Position numbers and translations under genes: made by a program
The notes under the pieces: model-generated
What the model was told of the DNA's origin: nothing
Databases searched by the model: none
What the model saw: the letters and a program-made list of their open reading frames with translations, nothing else
Assembly: GCA_963681505.1 (NCBI GenBank)
Contig: OY811982.1
Coordinates: forward strand, 4,648,237 to 4,712,236
DNA: 64,000 nt
Origin: Eunapius fragilis
Lineage: Eukaryota; Porifera; Demospongiae; Spongillida; Spongillidae
Direction: 5' to 3'
Shown here: positions 53,001 to 63,071 of the stretch, in pieces
Numbering within the stretch: the stretch's first letter is position 1
Layout of the letters: each line of letters opens with the position of its first letter

Positions 53001-56000
53001 GAAAGCATGAATGCATTCCGCTGTCAATTTAAACTCACGGCCTCCCTCCACAGTGGTTTAAAACCATAGTTGATGATGACATTTCTGAACCATGCAAGTA
53101 TAAATACACAATTGTTTCAGAATATATTAATAATATAGCCTACTGTCATTAAACTGGTTCCATTAATAATTAAAACAGTTTGAAAATCAAACTACAACAA
53201 TCAAGATTACCAAAACAGACCACAGCACAGTTATTTATATATATGCTTATAGTGATCAACTGATTCATGTATAGCCCTAATTCGGATCTATATAAATATC
53301 TATAATGTAACTAATTAACTATTAAGTCTGTTAGACTGTTCCCCTTCTTGGCTCACCACAGCTTCATCAGTCACAGAGGCGACTAGTGTGGCATCCAAAT
53401 GAGTTGCTGGTATATACTTGCACCTTCGAGTTGTACCAGCATCATTGATTGTAGAAACCCATCTCTCTCGCTAAAAAGTGGACTCGTAGCTTGCTGCAAT
53501 TGTCTAAACACGTTCGTTGCTAGGACCGGCATGTTCGTTGCTTGGACCTGCACATTCTAATAAAGGTACATCAGGAGTCCTGGACTCAGGAGAACACTCA
53601 CGTATTACTTTTAGTCAATTCAGCAAGCGACGACTCCACTTTGTAGCGTGAGAGATGGGTGTTTTACAATCAATGATGCTGGTACAACTGGAAACTGCGA
53701 GTATATACAGCGCCGATGGTGATTGAAAGGATCGCAACAGTATCAGCTCTCCAATAACTGCTCATGGCTGTACACTGTAATTAATGTGTTTGCACAAGTT
53801 TGCCTCTATTTAACGCTCAACGATTCGTACTACAGTTACAAAAAAAAAAACTGCCGAGTCATGGTAACTAATAACCACAATTTCGATAGCCGTGGTAAGA
53901 CGCTTACATAATACTGCTCCCCACTACGTAAACACCACTTACGTTAGATTAGAGCTAAATCAACCAAGTTGGAAAAAAAAAGGCGACTTCAGGTTTTAGC
54001 TGTGCATGGTGCCCAGGGGTTACTGATACTCAAGCTTTTTATTTTTGGAAAACATTGGGACCATCAATCACTATTATATGTTGAAATAAAAACCTTTTGT
54101 ATCATATGGCAAGTGACCTCTTTTTTGTAAAGTAAACATTAAACTCAGGTTTCATATTTAACCCATTCATCACCCTGAAAAATGATTTACATCGTTCAGT
54201 TGTGCTGAGAAAGGAGCTTCAATTTGATGCCTGATATACCAGCATCTGCATTGTGGTGGCAAAGATGTGAGCCCTCCAAGTTGCAAAAATCAATTATTCA
54301 GGAAGATATATTTTGTAAACCATTAAAGTTATTAAGTTGATAATATGCATAATTAACATCCATATCAAGGCAAACAAATATGAGAAATTGCATCAAGATC
54401 TGAAGTTGTGAGGGCCAAAAGTGATTGACATAAAATGGATTGACCTGCATTTGATATAGAATCAGTCTCCTTAAGTACTTGTATCGTTCAATGCAACACA
54501 CAAAAACCGCTAAAAGTGAAAGCAGCTTGTAACGTCGCCATTTTGAGTTATTAGAAAATGAATATAATTAAATTACTCATAAACATTAATTGCTATCATG
54601 GCTGAGGGCGGTACCGAGGACATTGTTTTGGACGATCGAAACGGTTCTTTTCAGAACCAATCAGAAGAAGCATCAACTAGCAAGCGAAGCAAGCTTTATC
54701 TGCGTGGGCAGAACTTAAACAAAAAAGGAGATCTCCACGTGGAAATCGAATTACTGAACACCAGCAGGCAGAGAAAAGAAGGAAGAGGAGCAAGCTGACT
54801 ATAAAAAATGCATCTGCAGAACATCTGGATGCCTTGTCTGAATTCATGCCTGATCTTACTGACTTCGATGCAAAGATCCTTGCTTTGCGTACGTATTACC
54901 TGGAGTTGAGCGATGGTGTCTCATCAATTCAAGCTCAAGACAAAGTGAGCAGAATGTGTTTAGTAAGTACACGTACTGTGAGACGATGGGTTCAATTATC
55001 TCAGAAGATTCATGACTAGAACATTGTGCACTGACATGTGGATGTACATAATGTATATGCGTGTGTGTATGTGTCCTAATCATCATTGCACAGGTTATGG
55101 TACTGTTGTATATACACCTTTTCGGTGTTGGCAATGTTTCTTCCGAAGTGCATTTAATGCTCTATATACAGCAATCCCATTTGATTCATTTTCATAGGCT
55201 TCAATCCTTTTCCAGGTGTGTTCTGAAAAAGAAGTCTGCAATCCAACTGTAAGATACTGTGGAGATAGGGCATATTGTAGATTTTTTTCTCAAAGTTATT
55301 ATACTAATCTCACAATGCTGTCTGCAATAATGTTTCACATATGCCCAGCACATTTCTACAAACATACATTCTGGATGGCATTTTGGGCCAAAAAGAATGA
55401 ATGTTCCACTTCTTCTTGTAGCTCGGGTTTAACATTTTTAAAATCAGGTTGCTCTGACAACAATGCCCTTAGTACATTACGTCTCATGTTTGACACTCCA
55501 GGCAATCCCGTTTCTGAACAAATCCTCAAGGCTCCTTTAGCAATTTGGGTTCCATCATCAGATTGATACCACATTTGTTGAGTTATCCTGGTAACGGTTC
55601 CTGTAATAGGATCCAATGAATCATACCACCCATTTTGGGTGAGTATGGGCTGTTTTCCTCCATCTGAGAGGTTCATTGATGAGGTTGATAAGGCCTCCTT
55701 TTGTTTTGCAACATGTGATGGTGCATTGTCATATGTCAAAAGTAACTGATCCCTGGGTAAACAATTTCAAACTCATCTATCACCTTTGTCACATTGCTCA
55801 TTATGTTGTCATGCTTCCATGTGCCATCAGTTTTAGGTTAAACCATTTCAAGCCCCATCCAACCATGAAATGCCACTGAAACCCCACTGACCATTATGGT
55901 AGCACCATCACCTTTGGGTTTCATGTGGTAACTATTACTATCTACCCAAGCATAGCGATTGCCTTCATTTGCATATACAATACATTTGTCATGGTTGCCA

Positions 56001-59000
56001 TGCATCAGTGGCATTTCACCAGGAGGAAGGTTAGGCCACTCTGGTTTTACTGTGGCCTCATTGAAAACTGTAAGGCATGGTTTTAAAGCAATCATTGCTT
56101 TCACCCAATCATTACGGTTGGCAACAATCTCTGGATCCTCATGTCGGTCACAAAAAGGAGCATTTGCAGAATCAGCCCACTTGAAACCAAGTTTGTGGAC
56201 CCAGCGAAGAACAGTCATTCTGGACAGAAGACGTGATTGGTATCTTTCTTTGTGCATGTCTAAAACTTCAGTTGGTACAATGTCTGGATCAGTGAAAAGA
56301 GTTTGGAGTATGTAGTCCTGAATGTGTTGAATAGTCAAATATCCATCAGAATGCTTCCCTCTTAGTTTTGAGCGGTCGTTAATCCATTGTCTTAATTCAA
56401 ATACAAGAGCTGGACAATTTGACTTTACTCTGTCACCACATTCACAACAACCATCGAACAAAGAGCTTCCCATAATTGAACCCATCTTCTCACACTGCGT
56501 GTACGTACTAAAAACATTCTGCTCACTTTGTCCGAGCTTGAATTGATGAGACACCATTGCTCAACTCCAAGGAATACATACGCAAAGCAAGGATATTTGC
56601 ATCAGAGTCGGTAAGATCAAGCATGAATTCAGACAATGCATCCAGATGTTCTGCAGATGAATCTTTTATAGTCAGCTTGCTCCTCTTCTTTTCTCTGCCT
56701 GGTGGTGTTCAGTAATTTGATTTCCTCGCAGAGATTTCCATTTTTTTGTTTAAGTTCTGCCCACGCAGATACAGCTTCCATGCTAGCGCGCCTAGTGCTT
56801 CGCTTGCTAGTTGATGCTTCCTCTGATTGGTTCTGAAAAGAACCGTTTCGATCGTCCTAAACAACGTCCTTGGCACCGCCCTCAGCCATGATAGCATCGA
56901 TAGTTATTAATGTTTACGAGTAATATAATTATATTCATTTGCCAATAACTCAAAATGGCGAAGTTACCAAGCTGCTTTCAACTTTTAGCTGTTTTTGTAT
57001 GTTGCATTGAACGATACAAGCACGTAAGGAGGCTGATTCTATATCAAATGCATTGCTCGCTTAATACTGAAAATTTGGAACGATTCCGTACTCGCTGGAG
57101 AGCGCAAATCGACGAACAAGAAAGGTAACAAAAATGGTATACTTTAAACTGTAACAATTGATCGAAAGTGGACGCGTAAGACTGAAAAGGTAAAAACAAT
57201 GATGAAGTGTCTATAACTGGAAATCACCCAATTTTCAGGAAGAAAATCAACGAAGAAGTCAGTTTGGAGGGTGGTAACTAAATTTTTTATTATCAAAAAA
57301 CATACATTAATAATTTTCAAGTTCACATTGCTAAGTGTATTTTGTATACAACTGCATAATTTTTTTGTCTTCAGCTTTTACAGTTGGTGATAAATTTTAA
57401 TCAAAGAGGGTGCATATGAAAAAAAGTATTAGGCCAAGTATGATGTTTTCAACTTTATTTCAATGAGGAGAACAACAATTTGAATTGGCGTGTAAATTTG
57501 AAACTAAGGGGGTGCAATCATTTTTGGAATGACCCAAACCATAGATATTAGAGTAATGGATTGGAAACATCTCACGTGATCCATTTACGTTCAATAGAAG
57601 TAGTACGTACAATCCGTGTTTCAACTATTTGGGGCGTGACCGTAGAGAAGTTAACGAGTTTGACACTTATTCGTACTTTTTGGTCATGTTTAACCTGTGA
57701 GAAACGTAGGTTACGATGGGTTTAACCATTTTAAACATTTATCCAGTTTTGTTAGCCGGCTATCGACTGCAAAAGCACTGTGGGACTCTGCGCTTAGTAC
57801 TGTAGAGCCTTCTATACGTTTGAAATCTTGTAACCCATGCGGCAATACATGTACATTTGATTGTGTATCATAAATATATCGGTAGCGTGAAACTCCGGCA
57901 ATACAGGGCGTGTACTGTGTATAAAATAACCGAATTCATGGGACTGGATCACATCTTCTAGTAGGTGTTTATATTGTCTGCACATCACAACATAGAGAAA
58001 AATCATCGAATTATTTGATGATGTCGAGGTCTTATATACAGTGCACTCCGATCTCGTTTTTTAATACTTGTACCGATATTGGATATGGTTTGTATGATAT
58101 GTATATTATATTATTATTATCATATTACACTTTTTTTGGTTTTGCTCTAAGCTATCATGGGAAAGAGGAAGTTGACTCTAATATCTATGATTGAAGTAAT
58201 ACACCTTATAGTAGAGATGGCTTATTGTATACGAAATGACGTAGCTGTAAATTGAGACATAGTTAGAAGCAATAAATCAATGAAGAAAAGGTACAAAGAG
58301 CTGTTTCAAAAGGAGCTTAAGTTAAGATGCTATGGTGGCAGTAGGACTGGAACCAGTAGATTCGGGAGTTACAACAAGTGCAGTAGCCATTGAAGCATAC
58401 GATTCATTTATTGCAGCTCCGAAACGCGGACTGTACATAACAAATGAGATTCATAGTTCTTTTTCCAATCCATTACTCTAATACCATCGTGCACTGGAAT
58501 GGCTTGACAAGATGAAAGACACAAATGCCAGACTGACCATTTGGAGTCTTGCACTACAGACATTTCAATACACAGTACTCTATCGTAAGGAATGCAAATG
58601 CAATTGCACTTTCTTGAAGCATTGTGTTGCCAGAGGCAACAGCAATGCAACAGAAGGAGAGAGAAGTGTCAGGGCATACTGTCAAGTACCCAGCTCTAGC
58701 TGTGTTTACGTTGTCCTCAATAGTGAGCACCTCGCGCTTCTAGAACTGTCGGGATTGTGTATGCATGCGGACATTATTGTTAGTGTATGAGATATTTAAG
58801 CAGGTGTGCTGTACTCAAGGGCATCTTTTTGCTACGCTAACATAATTGTGCTGTGTAGGTGTCCACTCTATCGGGAGGGCGTCCCTTGTTCGTGGCGCAT
58901 TCCTTTACTGGATGAACTTAGTTTCAATCCACTGAAATTCATAAAACATGTACTATATAATATGGGGCTGGGCTATCAAATATAACAGTGCTCTGCTACC

Positions 59001-60622
59001 TTAAAAAGGCTTGTTTAAATGTGCGTATCCATTAATGCTTCTCTGACCATTTTCAACTTTTCAGGAATAATATCATACCCCACAATGATAAATGATATGC
59101 ATTTGCATTCACAGTTACAGAGATCCGCCTGTTAAAACACAGGCCATTGGCTTTTATACTTTTATGTGGGTGGGATCATAGTACATTTGCATACATACGT
59201 GTAACTATTTGCAAGATGTATCCATGTCCATGTAGATTGAACTATTGTACCCACCCCAGGATGGTAATACTCCATTACACCTTGCTGTATCAGAAGGTCA
59301 TACTACTTGTGTGGAGTGTCTCCTTTCAACTTCTGATATTGATATAAACATTATAAACAAGGTGGATTGGTGATTTATTCATGTCCATATTGATTGAACT
59401 ATTGTACCCTCTCCAGTATGGTAATACTCCATTACACCTTGCTGTATTAGAAGATCATACTACTTGTGTGGAGCTTCTCCTTTCTACTTCTGATATTGAT
59501 ATAAACATTAAAAACGAGGTGGGTTGGTGTAATGAATGTCATGAATAAAGCAGGACTTGCATGTAGATGTACAACCTATCACAAATGGTTATGTATTTGC
59601 ATACATAACCATTTGCAAGATGTATTCATGTCCATATTGATTGTACTATTGTACCCACTCCAGGATGGTAATACTCCATTACATTTTGCTGTATTAGAAG
59701 ATCATACTACTTGTGTGGAGCATCTCCTTTCTACTTCTGATATTGATATAAACATTAAAAATGAGGTGAGTTGGTGTAATGAATGTCATGAATGAAGCAA
59801 GACTTGCATGTACATGTAGATGTACAACCTATCACAAATAGTTATGTATTTGCATACATAACCATTTGCAAGATGTATTCATGTCCATATTGATTGTACT
59901 ATTGTACCCTCTCCAGGATGGTAATACTCCATTACACCTGGCTTTATCAGAAGGTCATACTACTTATGTGGAGTGTCTCCTTTCTACTTCTGATCTTGAT
60001 ATAAACATTAAAAATGAGGTGGGTTGGTGTAATGAATGTCATGAAAAAAGCAGGACTTGCATTTAGAAGTAAAGCTATCACAAAACTGACCGATTTCACG
60101 TTGGTTTCAGACTAAAAGCACTCAAGCATTTAGAGAACAAAAATGCTCATATCCGTTTCACTACCCTGTCAATTTCACATATCCTGTCCCTATTTTTCTC
60201 CTTATTCATAATCATCTTTCTGAATGAAGTCCAAGACAAATCAAGCTTTAAACGGTTTTAAGAGCACCAATGGTGGCAAAGTATTTAAAAGAACACCACC
60301 AGTTGTTGCAATATATCCACTGTTCGATGCAGTGGCCGGGATAAATACCGGCATCGAAGGGTTACACTGTGTGCTATTACACAATGTTCGGTTACTTTTA
60401 ACAAGTAACTAATAACTTTCTACTTCTGATCTTGATATAAACATTAAAAACGAGGTGGATTTGTGATTTATTAGAACTGTATTCATGTCCATATTGATTA
60501 AACTATTGTACCCACTCCAGGATGGTAATACTCCATTACACCTTGCTCTATCAGAAGGTCATACTACTTGCGTGGAGTGTCTCCTTTCTACTTCTGATAT
60601 TGATATAAGCATTAAAAACAAG
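50062..60622 (+). CDS. Ankyrin-repeat gene with tandem single-repeat exons, 3' end not found
   Basis: Exon 1, 50062-50088, encodes MATAQLKEK. Exon 2, 50329-50421, encodes IKQLLDAAERGDYDEV and ends SANK. Then comes an 8.8 kb intron full of transposons. Exons 59260-59361, 59417-59518, 59664-59765, 59917-60018 and 60521-60622 follow, each 102 bases, 34 residues, one ankyrin repeat (DGNTPLHLAVSEGHTTCVEC, LLSTSDIDINI-N-K/E). Every exon starts and ends in phase 0 between a CTCCAG acceptor and a GTG(G/A)G donor, so any subset can be joined. Differences concentrate at repeat positions 8-13, 17 and 20. The amphipathic lead-in of exon 2 is the usual ankyrin N-cap. No later exon, stop or other domain was identified up to 63 kb; the protein's end and role are unknown. 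Confidence 0.7.
50904..51184. repeat. Inverted repeat whose right arm is triplicated in 55-bp units
   Basis: The left arm 50904-50988 (AGCCTAATGCAACTCAGG ... CTTTGACGTGGATGAGGA) is followed by its reverse complement. Within the latter the unit CCTCATCCACGTCAAAGAGC...CACTGACC begins at 50991, 51046 and 51101 before the arm closes at AGTTGCATTAGGCT. It lies inside the large ankyrin intron next to gypsy sequence. Confidence 0.92.
51250..53060 (-). pseudogene. Ty3/gypsy Pol remnant (RNase H, integrase)
   Basis: In broken minus-strand frames from 53000 one reads an RNase H (NTDGCQYAIGAVLSQQYNG, AERKYCVTRKEFLAVISFAKHF), HGNADALSR at about 52600, the H2C2 finger (LHEEVMDGHLGEAKTL ... CSKCATRK) at about 52260-52110, then integrase IVGVDIVGPISPGE and ILVASDTFKTWVEVY at about 52040-51920. 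A C-terminal part has DAKEIKKAFDVARSN at 51550. Frameshifts separate nearly every part. It lies wholly in the first large intron of the ankyrin gene, antisense to it. Confidence 0.75.
53422..53705. repeat. Fold-back repeat with roughly 75-80-bp imperfect arms
   Basis: CGAGTTGTACCAGCATCATTGATTG... and CCATCTCTCTCGCTA...GTGGACTCG...GCTTGCTG in the left arm are matched in reverse complement at 53625-53700 (CAGCAAGCGACGACTCCAC, GTGAGAGATGGGTG, CAATCAATGATGCTGGTACAAC). The loop is about 120 bases. It may be a MITE. Confidence 0.75.
53706..54440. other. No gene recognised (intron of the ankyrin gene)
   Basis: AT-rich sequence between two transposons in the large intron. No motif or repeat was noticed. 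Confidence 0.5.
54598..55019 (+). pseudogene. Truncated N-terminal copy of the transposase
   Basis: MAEGGTEDIVLDDRNG ... LYLRGQNLNKK (54598-54798) and, one frame over, a helix-turn-helix-like segment (LRTYYLELSDGVSSIQ ... STRTVRRWVQLSQK, 54834-55019). The RRW motif fits the DNA-binding region of IS630/Tc1-type transposases. Sequence identity with the other arm ends at about 55000, where the element is cut. Confidence 0.6.
55356..56557 (-). pseudogene. DDE transposase of Tc1/IS630 type, frameshifted
   Basis: 56557-55838 contains a recognition domain (YLTIQHIQDYIL, SRMTVLRWVHKLGFKW) and the first catalytic region (HGNHDKCIVYANEGNRYAWVD, KPKGDGATIMVSG). After a stop and frameshift near 55840-55740 the second catalytic motif appears as LTYDNAPSH, then GGKQPILTQNGWYD, QSDDGTQIAKGALRI and CSETGLPGVS at 55739-55356. 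The N-terminal 110 residues (56890-56560) are in other frames. The layout HDE/K ... YDNAxxH ... GGKQP is that of the large-invertebrate IS630-like families. Confidence 0.65.
57052..58480. other. No gene recognised (intron of the ankyrin gene)
   Basis: AT-rich sequence. A few short frames occur but without motifs or splice support. Confidence 0.5.
58488..58625 (+). pseudogene. Small gypsy RNase H fragment
   Basis: ALEWLDKMKDTNARLTIWSL and ALQTFQYTVLYRKECKCN is the C-terminal part of a gypsy RNase H (W...NARL.RWSLALQ...VHR+G). The fragment is about 45 codons, truncated on both sides, inside the ankyrin intron. Confidence 0.6.
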
Positions 60623-60900
60623 GTGGGTTGGTGTAACGAATGTCATGAAAAAAGCAGGACTTGCATGTAGAAGTAAAACTATCACAGAACTGACCGATTT
60701 GACGTTGGTTTCAGGTTAAAAACACTCAAGCATTTAGAGAACAAAAATGCTCATATCCATTTCACATACCCTGTCAATTTCACATATCCTGTCCCTATTT
60801 TTCTCCTTATTCATAATCATCTTTCTGAATGAAGTCAAAGACAAATCAAGCTTTAAACGGCTTTAAGAGCACCAATGGTGGCAAAGTATTTAACACTGCA
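59240..60900 (+). repeat. Tandem segmental duplications carrying the ankyrin exons
   Basis: Successive exons start 157, 247, 253 and 604 bases apart and share flanking intron sequence (TGTCCATATTGATTGTACTA before, GTGGGTTGGTGTAATGAATG after). The 604-base step includes a longer segment (60085-60290) repeated at 60688-60893, and a decayed half exon at about 60414-60454 (STSDLDINIKNE). Two introns contain the palindrome ATGGTTATGTATTTGCATAC continuing to ATAACCAT. Confidence 0.9.
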
Positions 60901-61516
60901 TCCACAAGAAATGCGTGGAAATTTAGTCTATTTTGGGGCAAACTGAAAAATGATTAATTCCCTCTAGATAGAATTGCTTGGTTTGAGTGGAGATTTCACT
61001 GCATGTACTATTATGAGGCATATTGCATTTTTAAAATCTCAAACAGACATACTATTGGCTCGAAATGTCATTGCATAGTTGAGTGGTTCTAGCATTATCG
61101 CGTAAGAGCTACAGATTTTTAAAAATAACATTCCTTCTAGAACATTAAAATAATTGCGTAAAAACTGTATGAAAAATACTCAAGGTGGTGGGAAATACGA
61201 CCCTGAAAAAAGTGTACCCGAGGGCATTTACCGTAACAGGGAGTTATTTATAGAGCACCATTCCAAAATTACTCTTTACAAATGGGAGAGCTTTCAGATT
61301 TTTTTTTCCAGTCAAAAAAACGATAGGAGGGAATTATCAATATCCACAAATGCCCACAGATTTCCCCGCTTTTCTCGTGGATGCGGTGTTTAAAGAACAC
61401 CACCAGTTGTTGCAATATATCTGCAGTGGCCAGGATAAAAGCCATCGTCTAATGGTTACACTATTACACAATGTTCGGTTACTTTTTATCAAAACATTCT
61501 CTATGATATACATGTA

Positions 61517-61710
61517 GGATTTGAAGGCAATGGTGGTGTAAAAAGCAAGGAAACAAGGGTCTGTAATAGTAAGGGAAAATGTCATAGTCCTATATTTAGC
61601 CCGTTTGTAGGCTATACTATGTTTGTGTGCTAAATATAGGACTATGAGATTTCCCTTACTATTATAGACCCTTGTTTCCTTGCTTTTACACCACCATTGC
61701 CATCAAATCC
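61517..61710. repeat. Fold-back element, 82-84-bp arms, 28-bp loop
   Basis: The left arm begins GGATTTGAAGGCAATGGTGG and runs to CTATATTTAGC. The right arm from 61629 (GCTAAATATAGGACTATGAG) is its reverse complement with few mismatches, ending CCACCATTGCCATCAAATCC. It is non-coding and could be a MITE or a hairpin precursor. Confidence 0.9.
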
Positions 61711-62283
61711 AACGTTCTCATACCCTTTTGTTCTCTACAACTGCATGGTTTTGCGAGATAAAACAAACGACGAAACTACTCACTTTCATCTTCTCGTTCG
61801 ATTACAACAACTAGCAATTGTCAGGAGTCTTGTTATAAATGGGTCGCCCATTTTTGATATTTAGTCGGTGTCAAATCCTATATGGAAGTTTCGCTAAATA
61901 CTTCTGTTACTAGTAAACACTAAGAATGTTTTTTTAGGCATTCACAAAACAGAAGGAACTGAAGGTACTCATTTGTCAAGAACAGTTGAAATGCCCAGGA
62001 ATGGGCTCGTCACGCTGTCACATACACCAAACCTCTTTGGTGCAAACGGTTGTTAATATTGATGTTTGATGCCCTGTGAAATATGATTCCACTACTTTCT
62101 TATGCTTAACATTTTGTTAAAATCATCTGCTTGCCCTATCTCATCACCACCCTACTGGTATCAATTCGACTTGGTTCGATGGTCAGTTCGAACGAATTTT
62201 GAACCGTTCGAACCACTCATTAAATATTCATTTCGTATAAACCATTGCCAACTGTATGATTTGCTACAGGTCTGATACATATA
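61711..62283. other. No gene recognised
   Basis: Flank of the fold-back element. The end of the stretch (62155-62220) holds GGTTCGAA/TTCGAACC half-sites described under findings. Confidence 0.5.
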
Positions 62284-62494
62284 CTGGGTGATTGGAAAGT
62301 CGTGCAAAATCTTTGAATTGGTAGAACTGGTATAACTCCAGAGCTGAGCATGGAAAAATTATGCTATTGAACCATAAAACATGCCAGTGATTAATGTAAA
62401 GTTATTAATTAGCAGTTTTAAAAGTTACTGCTCAGTTTATTTAAATGTTCAGGTCTGGAGTTATACCGTTTTGCGCAACTTTGAAATCGCCCTG
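62284..62494. mobile_element. MITE, copy 2 of the CAGGGTGATT family
   Basis: Same interior as 13210-13415 (TTTGAATTGGTAGAACTGGT, CCAGTGATTAATGTAAAGTT) with ends CTGGGTGATTGGAAAGT and TTTGAAATCGCCCTG. The right end continues into a perfect palindrome at 62485-62518, whose second half is an extra inverted terminus. Confidence 0.82.
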
Positions 62495-62519
62495 TACATG
62501 TACATGTACAGGGCGATTA

Positions 62520-63071
62520 TTCCGCAGTTAATAGTACTAATGTAGATGGACAAATTATATGGACCGTGCACTTGATCAACTGCAAGAATCAATTAGCTAA
62601 TTAACGGCCAATTATAACATTGGCGATCACGAACTGTTTGAGGTTCGGTTCGAATGTAGCCGGTTCGGTTCGATGTTCGGTTCGAATGGTTCAAACCGGA
62701 ACACTAATGCTACTATGTATTAATGATGCAAAATAATTGTACTGATGTAGGATTTAAAGTCTAGCTAAACTCCTGTGATTGGATAATATCTTTTATTAGC
62801 AACAATGACGTAATAGATTTGATTTTATACTTTGCTGTATTTATATGTTAGTCAAAGCTGTGGAAGCTAAAAGGTTATGAAAGATCCTTATGAAAAATTC
62901 TAACCAAGATATCATTATTGTGTAACGACCTTGGTTAGCACCACAGTAGGTATGATCACAGAAAAAGACAAAAGACCTGATAGTACAGCACACATACATG
63001 TACTCTTAAATACCTGTAGTTAGTTCCTAGAAATTCCAAATCTACATGTACTGTAGTCCTGCGCAAGCGCA
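62520..63071. other. No gene recognised
   Basis: AT-rich sequence. 62640-62705 has repeated GGTTCGGTTCGA motifs; otherwise nothing. Confidence 0.5.

Larger units (their letters stand above)
54447..57051. mobile_element. Tc1/IS630-type transposon, head-to-head with a truncated copy (0.55-kb inverted repeat)
   Basis: 54447-55000 (+) and 57051-56475 (-) are homologous in inverted orientation. Both include the 5' non-coding part and the start MAEGG(T/A) with DDRNGSFQNQSEEAST. Only the right, minus-strand copy continues into a transposase. The outer ends lack obvious target duplication, so the limits given are those of the inverted repeat. Confidence 0.72.
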
